This document shows, one piece after another, positions 1-8,463 of a DNA stretch of 64,000 bases. Both the position numbers and the translations under genes were made by a program. Positions within the stretch are counted from its first letter, which is position 1. The number at the start of each line of letters is the position of its first letter. Under the pieces are notes generated by a model that had not been told where the DNA came from, did not search any database, and worked only from the letters and a program-made list of their open reading frames with translations. Origin of the DNA: JAHEEL01 sp963700375. Lineage in GTDB: Bacteria > Actinomycetota > Acidimicrobiia > Spongiisociales > UBA5794. The stretch is taken from assembly GCA_963700375.1 (NCBI GenBank), contig CAVOXF010000003.1, positions 186,001-250,000 on the forward strand, in the 5' to 3' direction.

Positions 1-1501
1 CGAACCCCGCGAGGATCACCAGCGGCACGGTCATGATCTTCGGAGACTCGTGCGGTTTGCCGTGGCCCTGGTACGCGCCGAAGAAGGTCAGCGAGACGGC
101 ACGGGCCATGTAGAACGCGGTGATGAACGCCCCGGCGATCGAGAGCACCACCATGAACCACGCGGCAGCGGTCGGATCCTCAGACGCGTTGTAGTAGGCC
201 GACGCGATGATCTCATCCTTCGACCAGAACCCGGCGAACGGGAACAGCCCCACGAGTGCCGCGGTGCCGATCATGAACGTCCAGAACGTGGCCGGGAGGT
301 ACTTCCGCAGACCGCCCATGTCCGACATGTTGTTCGAATGGACGGCGTGAATGACCGAGCCTGCGCCGAGGAACAGCAGCGACTTGAAGAACGCGTGGGT
401 GAACAGGTGGAACAGGCCTGCGGTGTAGGCCCCGACGCCCATCGCCGCCATCATGTAGCCCAACTGGCTGACGGTGGAGTAGGCCAGCACCTTCTTGATG
501 TCGTTCTGGACGAGCGCCAGCAACCCCATGAAGAACAGCGTGATCGCTCCGATGATGGTGATGATCCAGGAGACACCGCCGCCGTATTCGGGTAGTTGGT
601 AGAACGGGAACAGTCGGGCGATGAGGTAGATACCCGCCGTGACCATGGTCGCGGCGTGCATGAGCGCCGATACCGGGGTCGGACCGGCCATGGCGTCGGG
701 CAGCCAGACGTGGAACGGGAACTGGGCGCTCTTGCCCATCGCGCCGACGAAGAGGGCGAGGCCGGCCCAGAAGCCGAACTGGGCGAGCGTCGAGTTGCCG
801 CCGGTCATCGTCTCGAAGATCTCGGAGAACTGGAACGATCCTGCCGACAGGGCCATGATGATCGCCCCGATGAACAGGCCGGCGTCTGCGACCTTGTTGA
901 CGATGAAGGCCTTGTTGCCGGCGTCGACGTTGTCGAAATCCTCCCAGTAGTGGGCGATGAGGAGATACGAGGACACGCCGACGAGCTCCCAGCCGACGAT
1001 CAGTTGGATGAGGTTGGGCGCCGAGACGAGCACCAGCATCCCGCCGGCGAACAGTGAGAACGACGCAAAGAACCAGGTGTAGCGCACGTCGCCCTTCATG
1101 TATCCGTTGGCATAGACGAATACGAGAAAACCGACGACGCCGACGAGGAAGTACATCATGATGGAGAGGCCATCGACGACCCAGCCCCACTCGAGGGTGA
1201 AGGCCCCGATCTTCCCGATCTCGATGGCGCCTTCGTAGATGATGCCTTCCTGGAGGTTCACCCACGCGAGGGCCGTGCCGTAGACGGCAACGAACGCCAT
1301 CCCGAACGTCGCCATTCCCCATCCCTTCAGGGGTGAGCGCTTGCCGAAGAAGACGATGAGGAACGTGATGACCAGCGGGACGACGACGACCAGCCACGCC
1401 CACTCGGCGAGCCAACCGCCGTCGCCGGCGTGGATCTCGCGTTCGCCCTCCTCTGAGAAGAGCAAGAATCCGGTGACCATCGGAGTGAGTGAAGCAAACA
1501 T
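1..1501 (-). CDS. nuoL: NADH-quinone oxidoreductase subunit L, cluster 1 (3' end cut by window)
   Basis: Large antiporter-like proton-pumping subunit of the complex I membrane arm. Translation from the ATG at 1501 gives about 500 residues of continuous membrane protein, and the C-terminus lies beyond position 1. Hallmarks visible are VGWELVGVSSYLLI, the segment HVWLPDAMAGPTPVSALMHA, KKVLAYSTVSQLGYM and FWSKDEI, all typical of NuoL. The start overlaps the nuoK stop as TGATG. It is the last visible gene of a leftward nuoABCD-HIJKL operon that lacks nuoEFG, so nuoM and nuoN are expected just outside the window. It is paralogous to the complete NuoL at 18544-20415. The family is certain; only the length is unknown. 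Confidence 0.95.
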   Translation of the reverse strand, partial: MFASLTPMVTGFLLFSEEGEREIHAGDGGWLAEWAWLVVVVPLVITFLIVFFGKRSPLKGWGMATFGMAFVAVYGTALAWVNLQEGIIYEGAIEIGKIGAFTLEWGWVVDGLSIMMYFLVGVVGFLVFVYANGYMKGDVRYTWFFASFSLFAGGMLVLVSAPNLIQLIVGWELVGVSSYLLIAHYWEDFDNVDAGNKAFIVNKVADAGLFIGAIIMALSAGSFQFSEIFETMTGGNSTLAQFGFWAGLALFVGAMGKSAQFPFHVWLPDAMAGPTPVSALMHAATMVTAGIYLIARLFPFYQLPEYGGGVSWIITIIGAITLFFMGLLALVQNDIKKVLAYSTVSQLGYMMAAMGVGAYTAGLFHLFTHAFFKSLLFLGAGSVIHAVHSNNMSDMGGLRKYLPATFWTFMIGTAALVGLFPFAGFWSKDEIIASAYYNASEDPTAAAWFMVVLSIAGAFITAFYMARAVSLTFFGAYQGHGKPHESPKIMTVPLVILAGF

Positions 1502-1806
1502 CAGTACCTCATCACATCCAGGTCGTCGACATCCGCCGTACGACGATTCCGGAAGATCATGAGCACGATGGCGATACCGATCCCGACCTCGGCGGCGGCG
1601 AGGGCAATGATGAACAGCGCCATCACCTGCCCGGCGCTCGATACATCGGCCAGGTATACGTCGAAGGCCACGAGGTTCACGTTGACGGCCGCCAGCATCA
1701 CCTCGACCGACGCCAGCACGAGCACCGCGTTCCTCCGGGTCAGCACGCCGTAGAGACCGATCGAGAAGAGGGCCGCACCCAGAAGAGCGAACTGCACGAC
1801 GGTCAT
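1501..1806 (-). CDS. nuoK: NADH-quinone oxidoreductase subunit K, cluster 1
   Basis: Small three-helix membrane subunit of complex I, 101 residues, the normal length for NuoK. The middle helix carries the conserved acidic residue in ASVEVMLAAVNVNLVAF, and a second glutamate follows in ALAAAEVGIGIAIV; these lie on the proton path in characterised NuoK proteins. The ATG at 1806 overlaps the nuoJ stop by four bases (ATGA), and its own stop overlaps the nuoL start. It is nearly the same size as the second NuoK at 20420-20725 but clearly diverged from it, so the two clusters are not a recent duplication. Confidence 0.96.
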   Translation of the reverse strand: MTVVQFALLGAALFSIGLYGVLTRRNAVLVLASVEVMLAAVNVNLVAFDVYLADVSSAGQVMALFIIALAAAEVGIGIAIVLMIFRNRRTADVDDLDVMRY

Positions 1807-2351
1807 GTCCCACCCTCCTCAGACGGATCCCGCCGTGCCAGGGTGATGCCTCCGATGAGGGCCGCGAGGAGAACGAACGATACGACCTCGAACGGGACGA
1901 CCCAGTTCGTGAACAGTGCCTCGCCGATCGAGACGGTCCTCGTTGCCTCATCGGGAAGCGGGATGGCTTCGGCGCCGAACGAAGCGATCAACGCCCAGGC
2001 GATCACGCCGAACAGCAGCACCGAGAGGAGGACCGCCGGTGCCCGCGCCGACATCGGCTGGCTGAGATCGGTGCTCTTCCGCAGCGGCGACTGCGTGATC
2101 ATGATCCCCATGAGGAACAGAATGACGACGGCCCCGATGTAGACGAGGACGACCGTCCAGCCGACGAACTCGGCGCCGAGCATCAGGAACAGCGCCGCCG
2201 TCCCGGCGAGGGTCACGACGAGGGCAAGAACCGCTCGCACGACGTTCTTGGCGGTCACGACGAAGAACGCGGCGGCGACGGTCGGAAGCGCAATCAGGAG
2301 AAAGACCCAGTTCGCGGCTTCCGTGATCCAGTCGGTGAAGGAGACCGTCAT
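1803..2351 (-). CDS. nuoJ: NADH-quinone oxidoreductase subunit J, cluster 1
   Basis: Membrane subunit of complex I with five predicted helices, 182 residues. The segment VLVYIGAVVILFLMGIMI corresponds to the conserved helix TM3 of NuoJ, which contains the pi-bulge in solved structures. I placed the start at the ATG at 2351, which overlaps the nuoI stop as ATGA; a longer upstream reading frame exists, but it would read through nuoI out of frame. The C-terminus ends in a short charged tail (RRDPSEEGGT) that overlaps nuoK. Confidence 0.95.
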   Translation of the reverse strand: MTVSFTDWITEAANWVFLLIALPTVAAAFFVVTAKNVVRAVLALVVTLAGTAALFLMLGAEFVGWTVVLVYIGAVVILFLMGIMITQSPLRKSTDLSQPMSARAPAVLLSVLLFGVIAWALIASFGAEAIPLPDEATRTVSIGEALFTNWVVPFEVVSFVLLAALIGGITLARRDPSEEGGT

Positions 2352-2839
2352 TCTTGCGGCTCCAACGCCGGCGGCTCCGGGACGGTCTTGAGCCAGTCCT
2401 TCAAGCGGGTCTTCCCGTGGATGAGGTCGGCAACCCCGTAGCTGCTGTACTCGTACTCGGGACTCCAGAACAACGCGTCGAACGGGCAGACCTCCACGCA
2501 GATACCGCAGTACATACAGAGCGAGTAGTCGATCTCGAACAGATCGAGTGCGTTCCGAGTCCTGGCCCGGCCTCCGGGCTTCGCAGGCGGCTGCCCCTCT
2601 TTGTGGCCCTCGATGTAGATGCACCAGTCGGGGCATTCGCGGGCGCACAGCATGCAGACGGTGCAGGCTTCGGGGTCGAGGGCGATGACGCCGCGAGCTC
2701 TCGGCACCGGGATCTCCTGGACCTGCGGGTACATGACGGTCGGCACCGGCTTGAAGAGGTTCTTGAGCGTGAACCACATGCCCTTCCACAGGCCGGTGAA
2801 CGGGAAGCGAATGCTCTTGTCCTCTGGATGCTTCGCCAT
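2348..2839 (-). CDS. nuoI: NADH-quinone oxidoreductase subunit I, cluster 1
   Basis: Ferredoxin-like subunit carrying two [4Fe-4S] clusters (N6a and N6b) that pass electrons towards the quinone site. The 163-residue product has two classical motifs, CTVCMLCARECP and CMYCGICVEVCP, separated by about 45 residues. The ATG at 2839 overlaps the nuoH stop as TGATG, which decides the start against a longer in-frame extension. The C-terminus is short, unlike the cluster 2 copy, which has a long low-complexity tail. Since no nuoEFG genes lie in this cluster, NuoI may receive electrons directly from ferredoxin or another donor; that is inference. Confidence 0.96.
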   Translation of the reverse strand: MAKHPEDKSIRFPFTGLWKGMWFTLKNLFKPVPTVMYPQVQEIPVPRARGVIALDPEACTVCMLCARECPDWCIYIEGHKEGQPPAKPGGRARTRNALDLFEIDYSLCMYCGICVEVCPFDALFWSPEYEYSSYGVADLIHGKTRLKDWLKTVPEPPALEPQE

Positions 2840-3858
2840 CAGAACACCACCACCTTGAAGAAGGCAATCACGAGAATGTTGGCCAACGACAGCGGGATCA
2901 ACCAGCGCCACGCGAGGTCCTGGAGTTGGTCCTCACGGAGGCGGGGCCAGGTCGAGCGGATCCAGAGGATGAAGAAGACCAGTATGGCGATCTTGGCGAT
3001 CAGGATGATCGGACCGACGAAGGTGAGAGCCGACTCGGGCACGAACGGCATCCAGTATCCGCCGAGGAACAGCGTCGCGGCAATGGCCGAGAGCGAAATC
3101 ATGGCCGCATACTCGCCGAGGAAGAACATCGTGAACCGCAGCGACGAGTACTCGGTCAGGTAGCCCATCGTGAGCTCCGACTCGGCGATCGGCATGTCGA
3201 ATGGGATACGGGAGAGCTCCGCGACGCCCGCCACGAGGAAGATGACGAAGCCAACGATCTGCCCTTTGAGGAGGAACGGGAGGCTGATCGAGAGCCCGCC
3301 GATCTCGATCGGCGCGGCTTGCGCATCAACGATACCGACGAGCGACATCGTCCCTGCCTGGACCACAACCGCGACCACCACCAGCACCAGCGGGAGTTCG
3401 TATGCGATCAACTGCGCACCGGCGCGGAGGCCACCCATGAGCGAGTACTTGTTCGCCGACGCCCATCCGGCCATGAGCACGCCGATGGTGGTGAGCGAGG
3501 AGATGGCGAGGAGGAAGTAGACGCCGAGGTCGAGGTTTCGTGCGACGAGGCTGGGGCTGAACGGGATCACGACGAACGTCGCCACGGTCGAAGCCACGAC
3601 GACGTATGGCGCCGATTTGAAGATCACGGCGTCGGCGCCGGCCGGGACGAGATCCTCCTTCTGGATGAACTTGAGGGCATCGGCGAAGGGCTGCGCCCAT
3701 CCCCACCGGCCTCCGGCGTAGTACGGGCCGATGCGGTTCTGCATGTGGGCCATGACCTTCAGCTCGGCGTAGATGGCCACCAAGGCAAGCCCGATCATCA
3801 CGACGAGCACCAGAACCACCTTGATGATCAGATCAACCCAGAACCACCCGGTGATCAC
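2839..3858 (-). CDS. nuoH: NADH-quinone oxidoreductase subunit H, cluster 1
   Basis: Membrane subunit that forms the quinone entry chamber at the junction with the peripheral arm, 339 residues and eight predicted helices. The signature ELKVMAHMQNRIGP sits near the N-terminus, with further matches at RIPFDMPIAESELTMGY and TEYSSLRFTMFFLGEY. I chose the GTG at 3858 because GGAGGTG lies a few bases upstream; the frame stays open further upstream but without family similarity. A 52-base gap separates it from nuoD, where nuoE, nuoF and nuoG would lie in a 14-gene operon. Confidence 0.95.
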   Translation of the reverse strand: MITGWFWVDLIIKVVLVLVVMIGLALVAIYAELKVMAHMQNRIGPYYAGGRWGWAQPFADALKFIQKEDLVPAGADAVIFKSAPYVVVASTVATFVVIPFSPSLVARNLDLGVYFLLAISSLTTIGVLMAGWASANKYSLMGGLRAGAQLIAYELPLVLVVVAVVVQAGTMSLVGIVDAQAAPIEIGGLSISLPFLLKGQIVGFVIFLVAGVAELSRIPFDMPIAESELTMGYLTEYSSLRFTMFFLGEYAAMISLSAIAATLFLGGYWMPFVPESALTFVGPIILIAKIAILVFFILWIRSTWPRLREDQLQDLAWRWLIPLSLANILVIAFFKVVVF

Positions 3859-3910
3859 AGGCGCACCTCCGGTGCGTCGCAGCCCGGTCCTCGGGGCTCG
3901 CAGCTCTCCC

Positions 3911-5116
3911 TCATCGGTCCACGTCTCCGAGGACGAAGTCGAGGCTGCCCATGATCGCGACGAGGTCGGGGACCAGCGCACCCTTGAGGACCCACGGCAG
4001 GATCGAGAGATTCGAGAACGAGGTCGATCGGATCTTCAGCCGGTACGGCTTCTGTCCGCCTTCGGAGATGATGTAGTAGCCGAACTCACCCTTCGGATTC
4101 TCGCCCCGGACGTAGACCTGACCCTTGGGAACCTTGAGGACTCGAGGTGCCTTCGCCCGCAGGGGCCCGGCCGGGATCTTCTCGATGGCCTGGAGAACGA
4201 TCTTCACCGATTCGCGGATCTCCTGGAGCCGAACCCAGTAGCGGTCGTAGCAGTCTCCGTCTTGGCCGCTGATCACATCGAACTCGACCTGGTCGTATGG
4301 CAGGTGGAACTCCTGCTTCCGCAGGTCGTACGCCACGCCGGACGCCCGCAGGTTCGGGCCGGAGAGCCCGTACTCGATCGCCTTGTCCGCCGGTATGCGG
4401 CCGACGCCGACGGTCCTGGCCTTGATCAACTCGTTGCCGGTGACGAGCGTATCGCTGTCATCGGTCGCGCCGAGCACCCGCTCCATCGCGGCCTTGACGT
4501 CCTCGAGCCAGCCCGCCGGTATGTCCATCGAAACCTGCTTCTGGGTCTTCCCTCCCCCGGCCGCGGGCTTGATACCGCCGACGCGATTGAAGTTCGGATG
4601 GAAGCGCCCCCCGGTCATCGCCTCGATGAGTTCGAGGACGCGTTCGCGTTCGCGGAGCGCGTGGAACAGCGGCGTCACACCGCCCAGCTCGAGCGGATAC
4701 GAGGAGGTGAACACGAGGTGCGACGAAATCCGGAACAGTTCCGTCAGGATGAGCCGGATCCACTGGGCCCGCTCTGGAGGTTCGATGCCTGCGAGCTTCT
4801 CGACGGCGATGATGAACGGAACCTCGCTGGCGAAGCCGGACACCCAGTCGATCCGGTTGACGAGGGCCGTCATCTGAGCGTAGGTGCGCACCTCGGCGAG
4901 CTTCTCGTAGCCCCGGTGCATGTAGCCGATCACGGGCTCCACACCGGTGATCCGCTCTCCGTCCACGTTCGCGACGAGGCGCAGCACGCCGTGTGTCGAC
5001 GGATGCTGGGGCCCGATGTTGAGCGTCATGTCCTGCGTCTGCAACTCCACCGACACCGCAACCTCAGACCGATGCATGAGCGCCTCGTAGCCGGTATCCG
5101 GCGGCTGGTAGCTCAC
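3911..5116 (-). CDS. nuoD: NADH-quinone oxidoreductase subunit D, cluster 1
   Basis: The 49-kDa-type subunit that forms the quinone-reduction pocket, related to NiFe-hydrogenase large subunits. Its 401 residues include GPQHPSTHGVLRL near the N-terminus, YMHRGYEKLAE, RIDWVSGFASEVPF and the family's typical C-terminus FVLGDVDR. The GTG start at 5116 overlaps the nuoC stop as GTGA. The HPNFNRVGGIKPAAGGGK stretch replaces the NuoD2 equivalent and has a few extra residues. Compared with the 475-residue cluster 2 protein it lacks the acidic N-terminal extension. Confidence 0.96.
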   Translation of the reverse strand: MSYQPPDTGYEALMHRSEVAVSVELQTQDMTLNIGPQHPSTHGVLRLVANVDGERITGVEPVIGYMHRGYEKLAEVRTYAQMTALVNRIDWVSGFASEVPFIIAVEKLAGIEPPERAQWIRLILTELFRISSHLVFTSSYPLELGGVTPLFHALRERERVLELIEAMTGGRFHPNFNRVGGIKPAAGGGKTQKQVSMDIPAGWLEDVKAAMERVLGATDDSDTLVTGNELIKARTVGVGRIPADKAIEYGLSGPNLRASGVAYDLRKQEFHLPYDQVEFDVISGQDGDCYDRYWVRLQEIRESVKIVLQAIEKIPAGPLRAKAPRVLKVPKGQVYVRGENPKGEFGYYIISEGGQKPYRLKIRSTSFSNLSILPWVLKGALVPDLVAIMGSLDFVLGDVDR

Positions 5117-5685
5117 GCTTCCGCCCCCTCTTCCTCCGGCATGCCTTCGACGTCAACGTCGCCGGGCCAGGGCTTTACTTCTCTGGCGAGTAGTGGGTAC
5201 GACTTGAGAAGTGGGTGACCGATGAATCCCTCCGGCAGGTAGATCGGAGAGAGGTTGGGGTTCCCGGTGAAGTCGATGCCGAACATGTCGTGGGCTTCGC
5301 GTTCGTGCCACTCGGCTCCACCGAACAGGTCGGTGATCGAGTCGATGACCGGATCGTCTTTCGGGAGCGTGGCGATGAACTGTGCGCCGTCGGCATTCTC
5401 GACCGAGGAGAGGCGGCATATGACCTCGAAGCGTTCTACCAGGTCGTCGGGATCTTCAACGGTTTCGCCGACCTCGACGTCCTTCGACCAGTCGATGCCG
5501 GAGAGCCAAGAGAAGAACGTGAGACCCTCTTCGTCTCGCGCCCGGCGAAGCGTCTCGACCCAGTCGGCCCGGTCGATGGAGATCCGCACGGTGTCGTGCT
5601 CGATGACCGCACGGCCTCCGAGACGCTCGGCGAGGCCGGTGCCGTAGGCGTCGAGGGCCTCGGTGGAATCAGGTTGGTCGTTCAT
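5113..5685 (-). CDS. nuoC: NADH-quinone oxidoreductase subunit C, cluster 1
   Basis: The 30-kDa-type peripheral subunit that packs against NuoD. The 190-residue product contains the family motif region EWHEREAHDMFGIDFTGNP followed by PEGFIGHPLLKSYPL. The ATG at 5685 is preceded by GGAGGAAGG and is chosen over a longer frame that reads into nuoB. It overlaps nuoB by 17 bases and nuoD by four. The C-terminus is acidic (PEEEGAEA). NuoC and NuoD are separate genes here, unlike the fused form in enterobacteria. Confidence 0.95.
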   Translation of the reverse strand: MNDQPDSTEALDAYGTGLAERLGGRAVIEHDTVRISIDRADWVETLRRARDEEGLTFFSWLSGIDWSKDVEVGETVEDPDDLVERFEVICRLSSVENADGAQFIATLPKDDPVIDSITDLFGGAEWHEREAHDMFGIDFTGNPNLSPIYLPEGFIGHPLLKSYPLLAREVKPWPGDVDVEGMPEEEGAEA

Positions 5686-6166
5686 CGACCTTCCTCCATA
5701 CCTCGCGCGGGTCTTCGTTCGTGATCTGTGCTTGCAGCATGATGATGCCCTCGAGCAGCGCTTCGGGGCGGGGAGGGCAACCCGGCACATACACGTCGAC
5801 CGGCATCACCTGGTCGACGCCTTTGAGGACCGAGTACGAGTCCCAGTAGGGGCCACCGGTGTTCGCGCACGAGCCCATCGAGATGATGTACTTGGGTTCC
5901 GGCATCTGCTCGTAGAGGCGCTTGATGGCCGGTGCCATCTTGTCGGTGACCGTACCTGCCACCACCATGAGGTCTGCCTGGCGCGGTGATGCCGGAAGCG
6001 GAACGATCCCGAACCGCATGAAGTCGTATCTCGGACTCGAGACAGCCATCACCTCGATGGCGCAGCACGCCAGCCCGAACTGGAAGTACCAAAGCGAGTA
6101 TTTGCGTGACCAGTTGAGCAGCCACGAGACGGGCTTGATGCCACCGAACTTCTCCACTACTCCCAT
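5669..6166 (-). CDS. nuoB: NADH-quinone oxidoreductase subunit B, cluster 1
   Basis: Subunit that binds the terminal [4Fe-4S] cluster N2, the direct electron donor to quinone. All four expected cysteines are present: the tandem pair in FGLACCAIEVM, one in SMGSCANTGGPYW and one in VPGCPPRPEALLEG. Length 165 residues is normal. The ATG at 6166 lies ten bases inside the end of nuoA, with AAGGGTG upstream. This intact copy also serves as the reference that exposes the frameshift in the second nuoB, because the segment ASPRQADLM is read continuously here. Confidence 0.96.
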   Translation of the reverse strand: MGVVEKFGGIKPVSWLLNWSRKYSLWYFQFGLACCAIEVMAVSSPRYDFMRFGIVPLPASPRQADLMVVAGTVTDKMAPAIKRLYEQMPEPKYIISMGSCANTGGPYWDSYSVLKGVDQVMPVDVYVPGCPPRPEALLEGIIMLQAQITNEDPREVWRKVDERPT

Positions 6167-6540
6167 CTCAGGACACCCTTGCGGATCGCATAGATGAGGC
6201 CGAGGAAGAGGATGACCACAAACGCGACCATCTCGAAGAACACGAGCGTGCCATTGCCGATCCCCTTGAAGTACTCGGTCGAGACCGCCCACGGGAAGAT
6301 GAAGACCGCCTCGACGTCGAATACGAGGAACAGCAGGGCGAACACGTAGTACCGAATGTGGCTCTGGTTCCAGCCTCCGCCGATCGGTTCAATGCCCGAT
6401 TCGTACGGAGTGCTCTTCAGCAGGCTGGGACGACGTGGGGCGACCAGCCTGGCGGTGAAAACTGCGGCCCCGACGAGGAGCACACCGGCAAGCAGGAATA
6501 CGGCGACCGTGGTGTAGTCGCCGAAGTACTCATTGCGCAC
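6157..6540 (-). CDS. nuoA: NADH-quinone oxidoreductase subunit A, cluster 1
   Basis: Three-helix membrane subunit at the junction of the two arms, 127 residues. The signature PYESGIEPIGG and the helix FALLFLVFDVEAVFIFPWA are diagnostic of NuoA. The start is a GTG at 6540. It is the promoter-proximal gene of the leftward cluster, so the promoter for the operon should lie in the 175 bases before the divergently transcribed gene at 6716. Confidence 0.95.
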   Translation of the reverse strand: MRNEYFGDYTTVAVFLLAGVLLVGAAVFTARLVAPRRPSLLKSTPYESGIEPIGGGWNQSHIRYYVFALLFLVFDVEAVFIFPWAVSTEYFKGIGNGTLVFFEMVAFVVILFLGLIYAIRKGVLRWE

Positions 6541-6715
6541 GTATGGTCGCCCTCTCGAAGATTCCGCCTGGCCCCGCTCCGGGCCCTCCGACGCCGAAAG
6601 TCTATCGGGTTGGTGGGGCGGTCCAAATCAGCGGGTGATCACACCGAGACCGTCGCGCCGCTGAGTCGCCCTGCCTGCGTAATCACACGGGCGCTCCATC
6701 AACTACCGTCGGCTG
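6541..6715. promoter_or_regulatory. Divergent intergenic region, nuo cluster 1 / phosphodiesterase
   Basis: These 175 bases separate two divergent start codons and must hold the promoter of nuo cluster 1 and probably that of the gene at 6716. The first part is very GC-rich; AT-richer stretches occur around 6596-6632 and 6680-6686. I could not identify a convincing -35/-10 pair or a Rex operator (TTGTGAA-N4-TTCACAA type). Confidence 0.4.
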
Positions 6716-7822
6716 GTGCCTTCGATCACCATCCCCGACTACTCCGGTGGCTCGCTTCCGAACCTCGTGTCGGAGCTCGAGTTCCGTTTGACCGGATCGT
6801 CGACATTCGCGCTCCTCCACCCGTGGCTCGCGGCCGAGATCCCGGATGCCTCAACCTACGTCCTCTTCCTCTTCGACGGCCTCGGGAGCCTCCAACTCGA
6901 CCACCCGTCTGCATCGCCGCTGAGGACGGGGCTTCGCGCAAGCATCGATGCTCCGTTCCCTGCCACCACCACGGTGAGCCTCGCCTCGGTCGCAACGGCC
7001 CTCCCCCCGTCGCAGCACGGACTCCTCGGCTACCAATCGTGGATTCCCGAGCTCGACCTGGTCGTCAACACCATCAAGTGGACAACGCTGTGGGGTGAGT
7101 CGGTGGAGTACGACACGTCATCCCTCCTCCCGGCACCGAACCTGTGGGAGCGATTGAGTGCCGCCGGGATCGAACCGATCACCGTTCAACCCGGCAACTT
7201 CATCGGCTCACCGCTGTCGAAGGCGCTCTACCGGGGATGCCGGATCGAGCCGGCGTTCAGCCTCGACGAGACGGTCGAAGCCACACTGCAGCTTGCGGCC
7301 GGGCCGGGGCGGCTGGTGTTCACCTACCTGCCGCATGTTGACTTCGCGGCGCACGTCTACGGGCAGGACTCGGATGAGTACGGCGAGGCGCTCGCCAGGG
7401 TGGCCCGGTCCTGGGAGCACGTGGCCTCGCGCCTGCCGGACGGAGCCGTCATGGTGGGGACCGCCGACCACGGGCATGTGGACTTCCCAAAGCGGTGCCA
7501 GATCAAGATCCCAAGGCGTCTCGAGCAGGACCGCATCTTCTTCGGTGATGGGCGTGCGATGTTCGTCATCGGTGACGGCGCTCCCCTTGGCGCAGAGCTT
7601 CCTGCCACATGGGTCCCGATCGGGGACATGATCGAATGGTGGGGTCCCGGCCCGCACCACCCTTCGTTCGATGGTCGGGCTCCCGACGGCGCCCTCATCG
7701 CCGACGACGACATTCTCCTCCTGCACCGGCACTCCGACGACCGGATGGTCGGCAACCACGGCGCCCTCACCCATGCCGAGCGACGCATCCCGCTGCTCGC
7801 CGCCGACTCAAGATCGCGCTGA
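6716..7822 (+). CDS. Type I phosphodiesterase / nucleotide pyrophosphatase family protein
   Basis: Alkaline-phosphatase-superfamily hydrolase of 368 residues. Visible metal-site motifs are LFLFDGLGS near residue 54, the nucleophile region FPATTTVSLASVATALP, LPHVDFAAHVYG, GTADHGHVDF and a late histidine in VGNHGALTHAE, in the order expected for nucleotide pyrophosphatase/phosphodiesterases. There is no signal peptide, so it probably acts in the cytoplasm. The GTG start at 6716 has no clear ribosome binding site and could be leaderless. It stands alone between the nuo operon and the tad genes; the substrate is unknown. Confidence 0.85.
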   Translation: MPSITIPDYSGGSLPNLVSELEFRLTGSSTFALLHPWLAAEIPDASTYVLFLFDGLGSLQLDHPSASPLRTGLRASIDAPFPATTTVSLASVATALPPSQHGLLGYQSWIPELDLVVNTIKWTTLWGESVEYDTSSLLPAPNLWERLSAAGIEPITVQPGNFIGSPLSKALYRGCRIEPAFSLDETVEATLQLAAGPGRLVFTYLPHVDFAAHVYGQDSDEYGEALARVARSWEHVASRLPDGAVMVGTADHGHVDFPKRCQIKIPRRLEQDRIFFGDGRAMFVIGDGAPLGAELPATWVPIGDMIEWWGPGPHHPSFDGRAPDGALIADDDILLLHRHSDDRMVGNHGALTHAERRIPLLAADSRSR

Positions 7823-7935
7823 TTCGCCGAAGTCAAGATCCTTCCCTGTGGTGTCGATACATGGACTACCTGCCGTCGCGTATCTGACGCTCGCAGGACG
7901 GTGGGAAACCGGCAATCGAACCGGACTGAGCGGCA

Positions 7936-7961
7936 GTGACTAGTCCTTCCGACCGAGTCAC
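7936..7961. other. Short inverted repeat upstream of tadE
   Basis: A six-base dyad, GTGACT at 7936-7941 and AGTCAC at 7956-7961, lies in the 218-base gap between the phosphodiesterase and tadE. Neighbouring sequence also has the repeated element ACCGG at about 7909-7925. It could be a weak operator or part of a structured leader. I see no T-run that would make it a terminator and no match to a known riboswitch class. Confidence 0.25.
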
Positions 7962-8040
7962 AGTAGCCCTGGAAATAGCGGATCGTGGTGATACCTTCAA
8001 ACGGTAGGACCGGTTGCGGATGGACCTGAGCGGAGGAATT

Positions 8041-8463
8041 GTGAAGCGCAGCGAACGGGGCGCGTCGATCGTGGAGTTCGCGGTCGTTGTGCCGTTGTTC
8101 GTTCTCCTGGTCTTCGGCATTATCGAAGCTGGCTGGTTCTTCGCACAGCAAGTTGAGGTCCGCAATGCGGTCAGAGAAGGCGCGCGTATCGCGGTCGTGG
8201 ACTATGGAAGCGCGGCCGCGACGATCGCTGAGACGTGCAGCCGGGCCGACCTCTCGGGATCCAACGGCACCGTGACCATCACCCTCAGCGCAAGCGATAC
8301 CTACGGCCTCGGTGCCGACTCGGTGTCGGTCACGATGTCCAAGAACTACGAATCGCTGACGGGATTCATCGCCTTCTTCAATCGGCCGATTACATCGACC
8401 GCTGAAATGCGTACCGAGCGGCCACTCGTGAACCTCTCCAACGGCACCGGAGTCTGTCCATGA
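8041..8463 (+). CDS. TadE-like pilus assembly protein
   Basis: TadE-family pseudopilin-like protein of 140 residues. The N-terminus RGASIVEFAVVVPLFVLLVF, followed by a glutamate soon after the helix and QVEVRNAVREGARIA, is the classical TadE pattern: a short positive leader, E at about position 5 after the cleavage region and one long helix. The GTG at 8041 is preceded by GGAGG at five bases. The stop overlaps the next start as ATGA, so the two genes form one unit. No tadA, tadB, tadC or flp genes are in the window; the export machinery must be elsewhere. Confidence 0.85.
   Translation: MKRSERGASIVEFAVVVPLFVLLVFGIIEAGWFFAQQVEVRNAVREGARIAVVDYGSAAATIAETCSRADLSGSNGTVTITLSASDTYGLGADSVSVTMSKNYESLTGFIAFFNRPITSTAEMRTERPLVNLSNGTGVCP

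Noticed and set aside
213..1415. An Arg-rich reading frame of 400 codons on the minus strand
   Set aside because: It is an out-of-frame shadow of nuoL; the true frame gives recognisable NuoL motifs.
6541..6715. Rex operator in the nuo promoter region
   Set aside because: No inverted repeat resembling TTGTGAA-N4-TTCACAA was found by eye here or at the other divergent promoters.
7890..7965. Possible c-di-GMP (GEMM) riboswitch before tadE
   Set aside because: Some G/A-rich motifs and a six-base stem are present, but the conserved core and tetraloop-receptor elements cannot be recognised.
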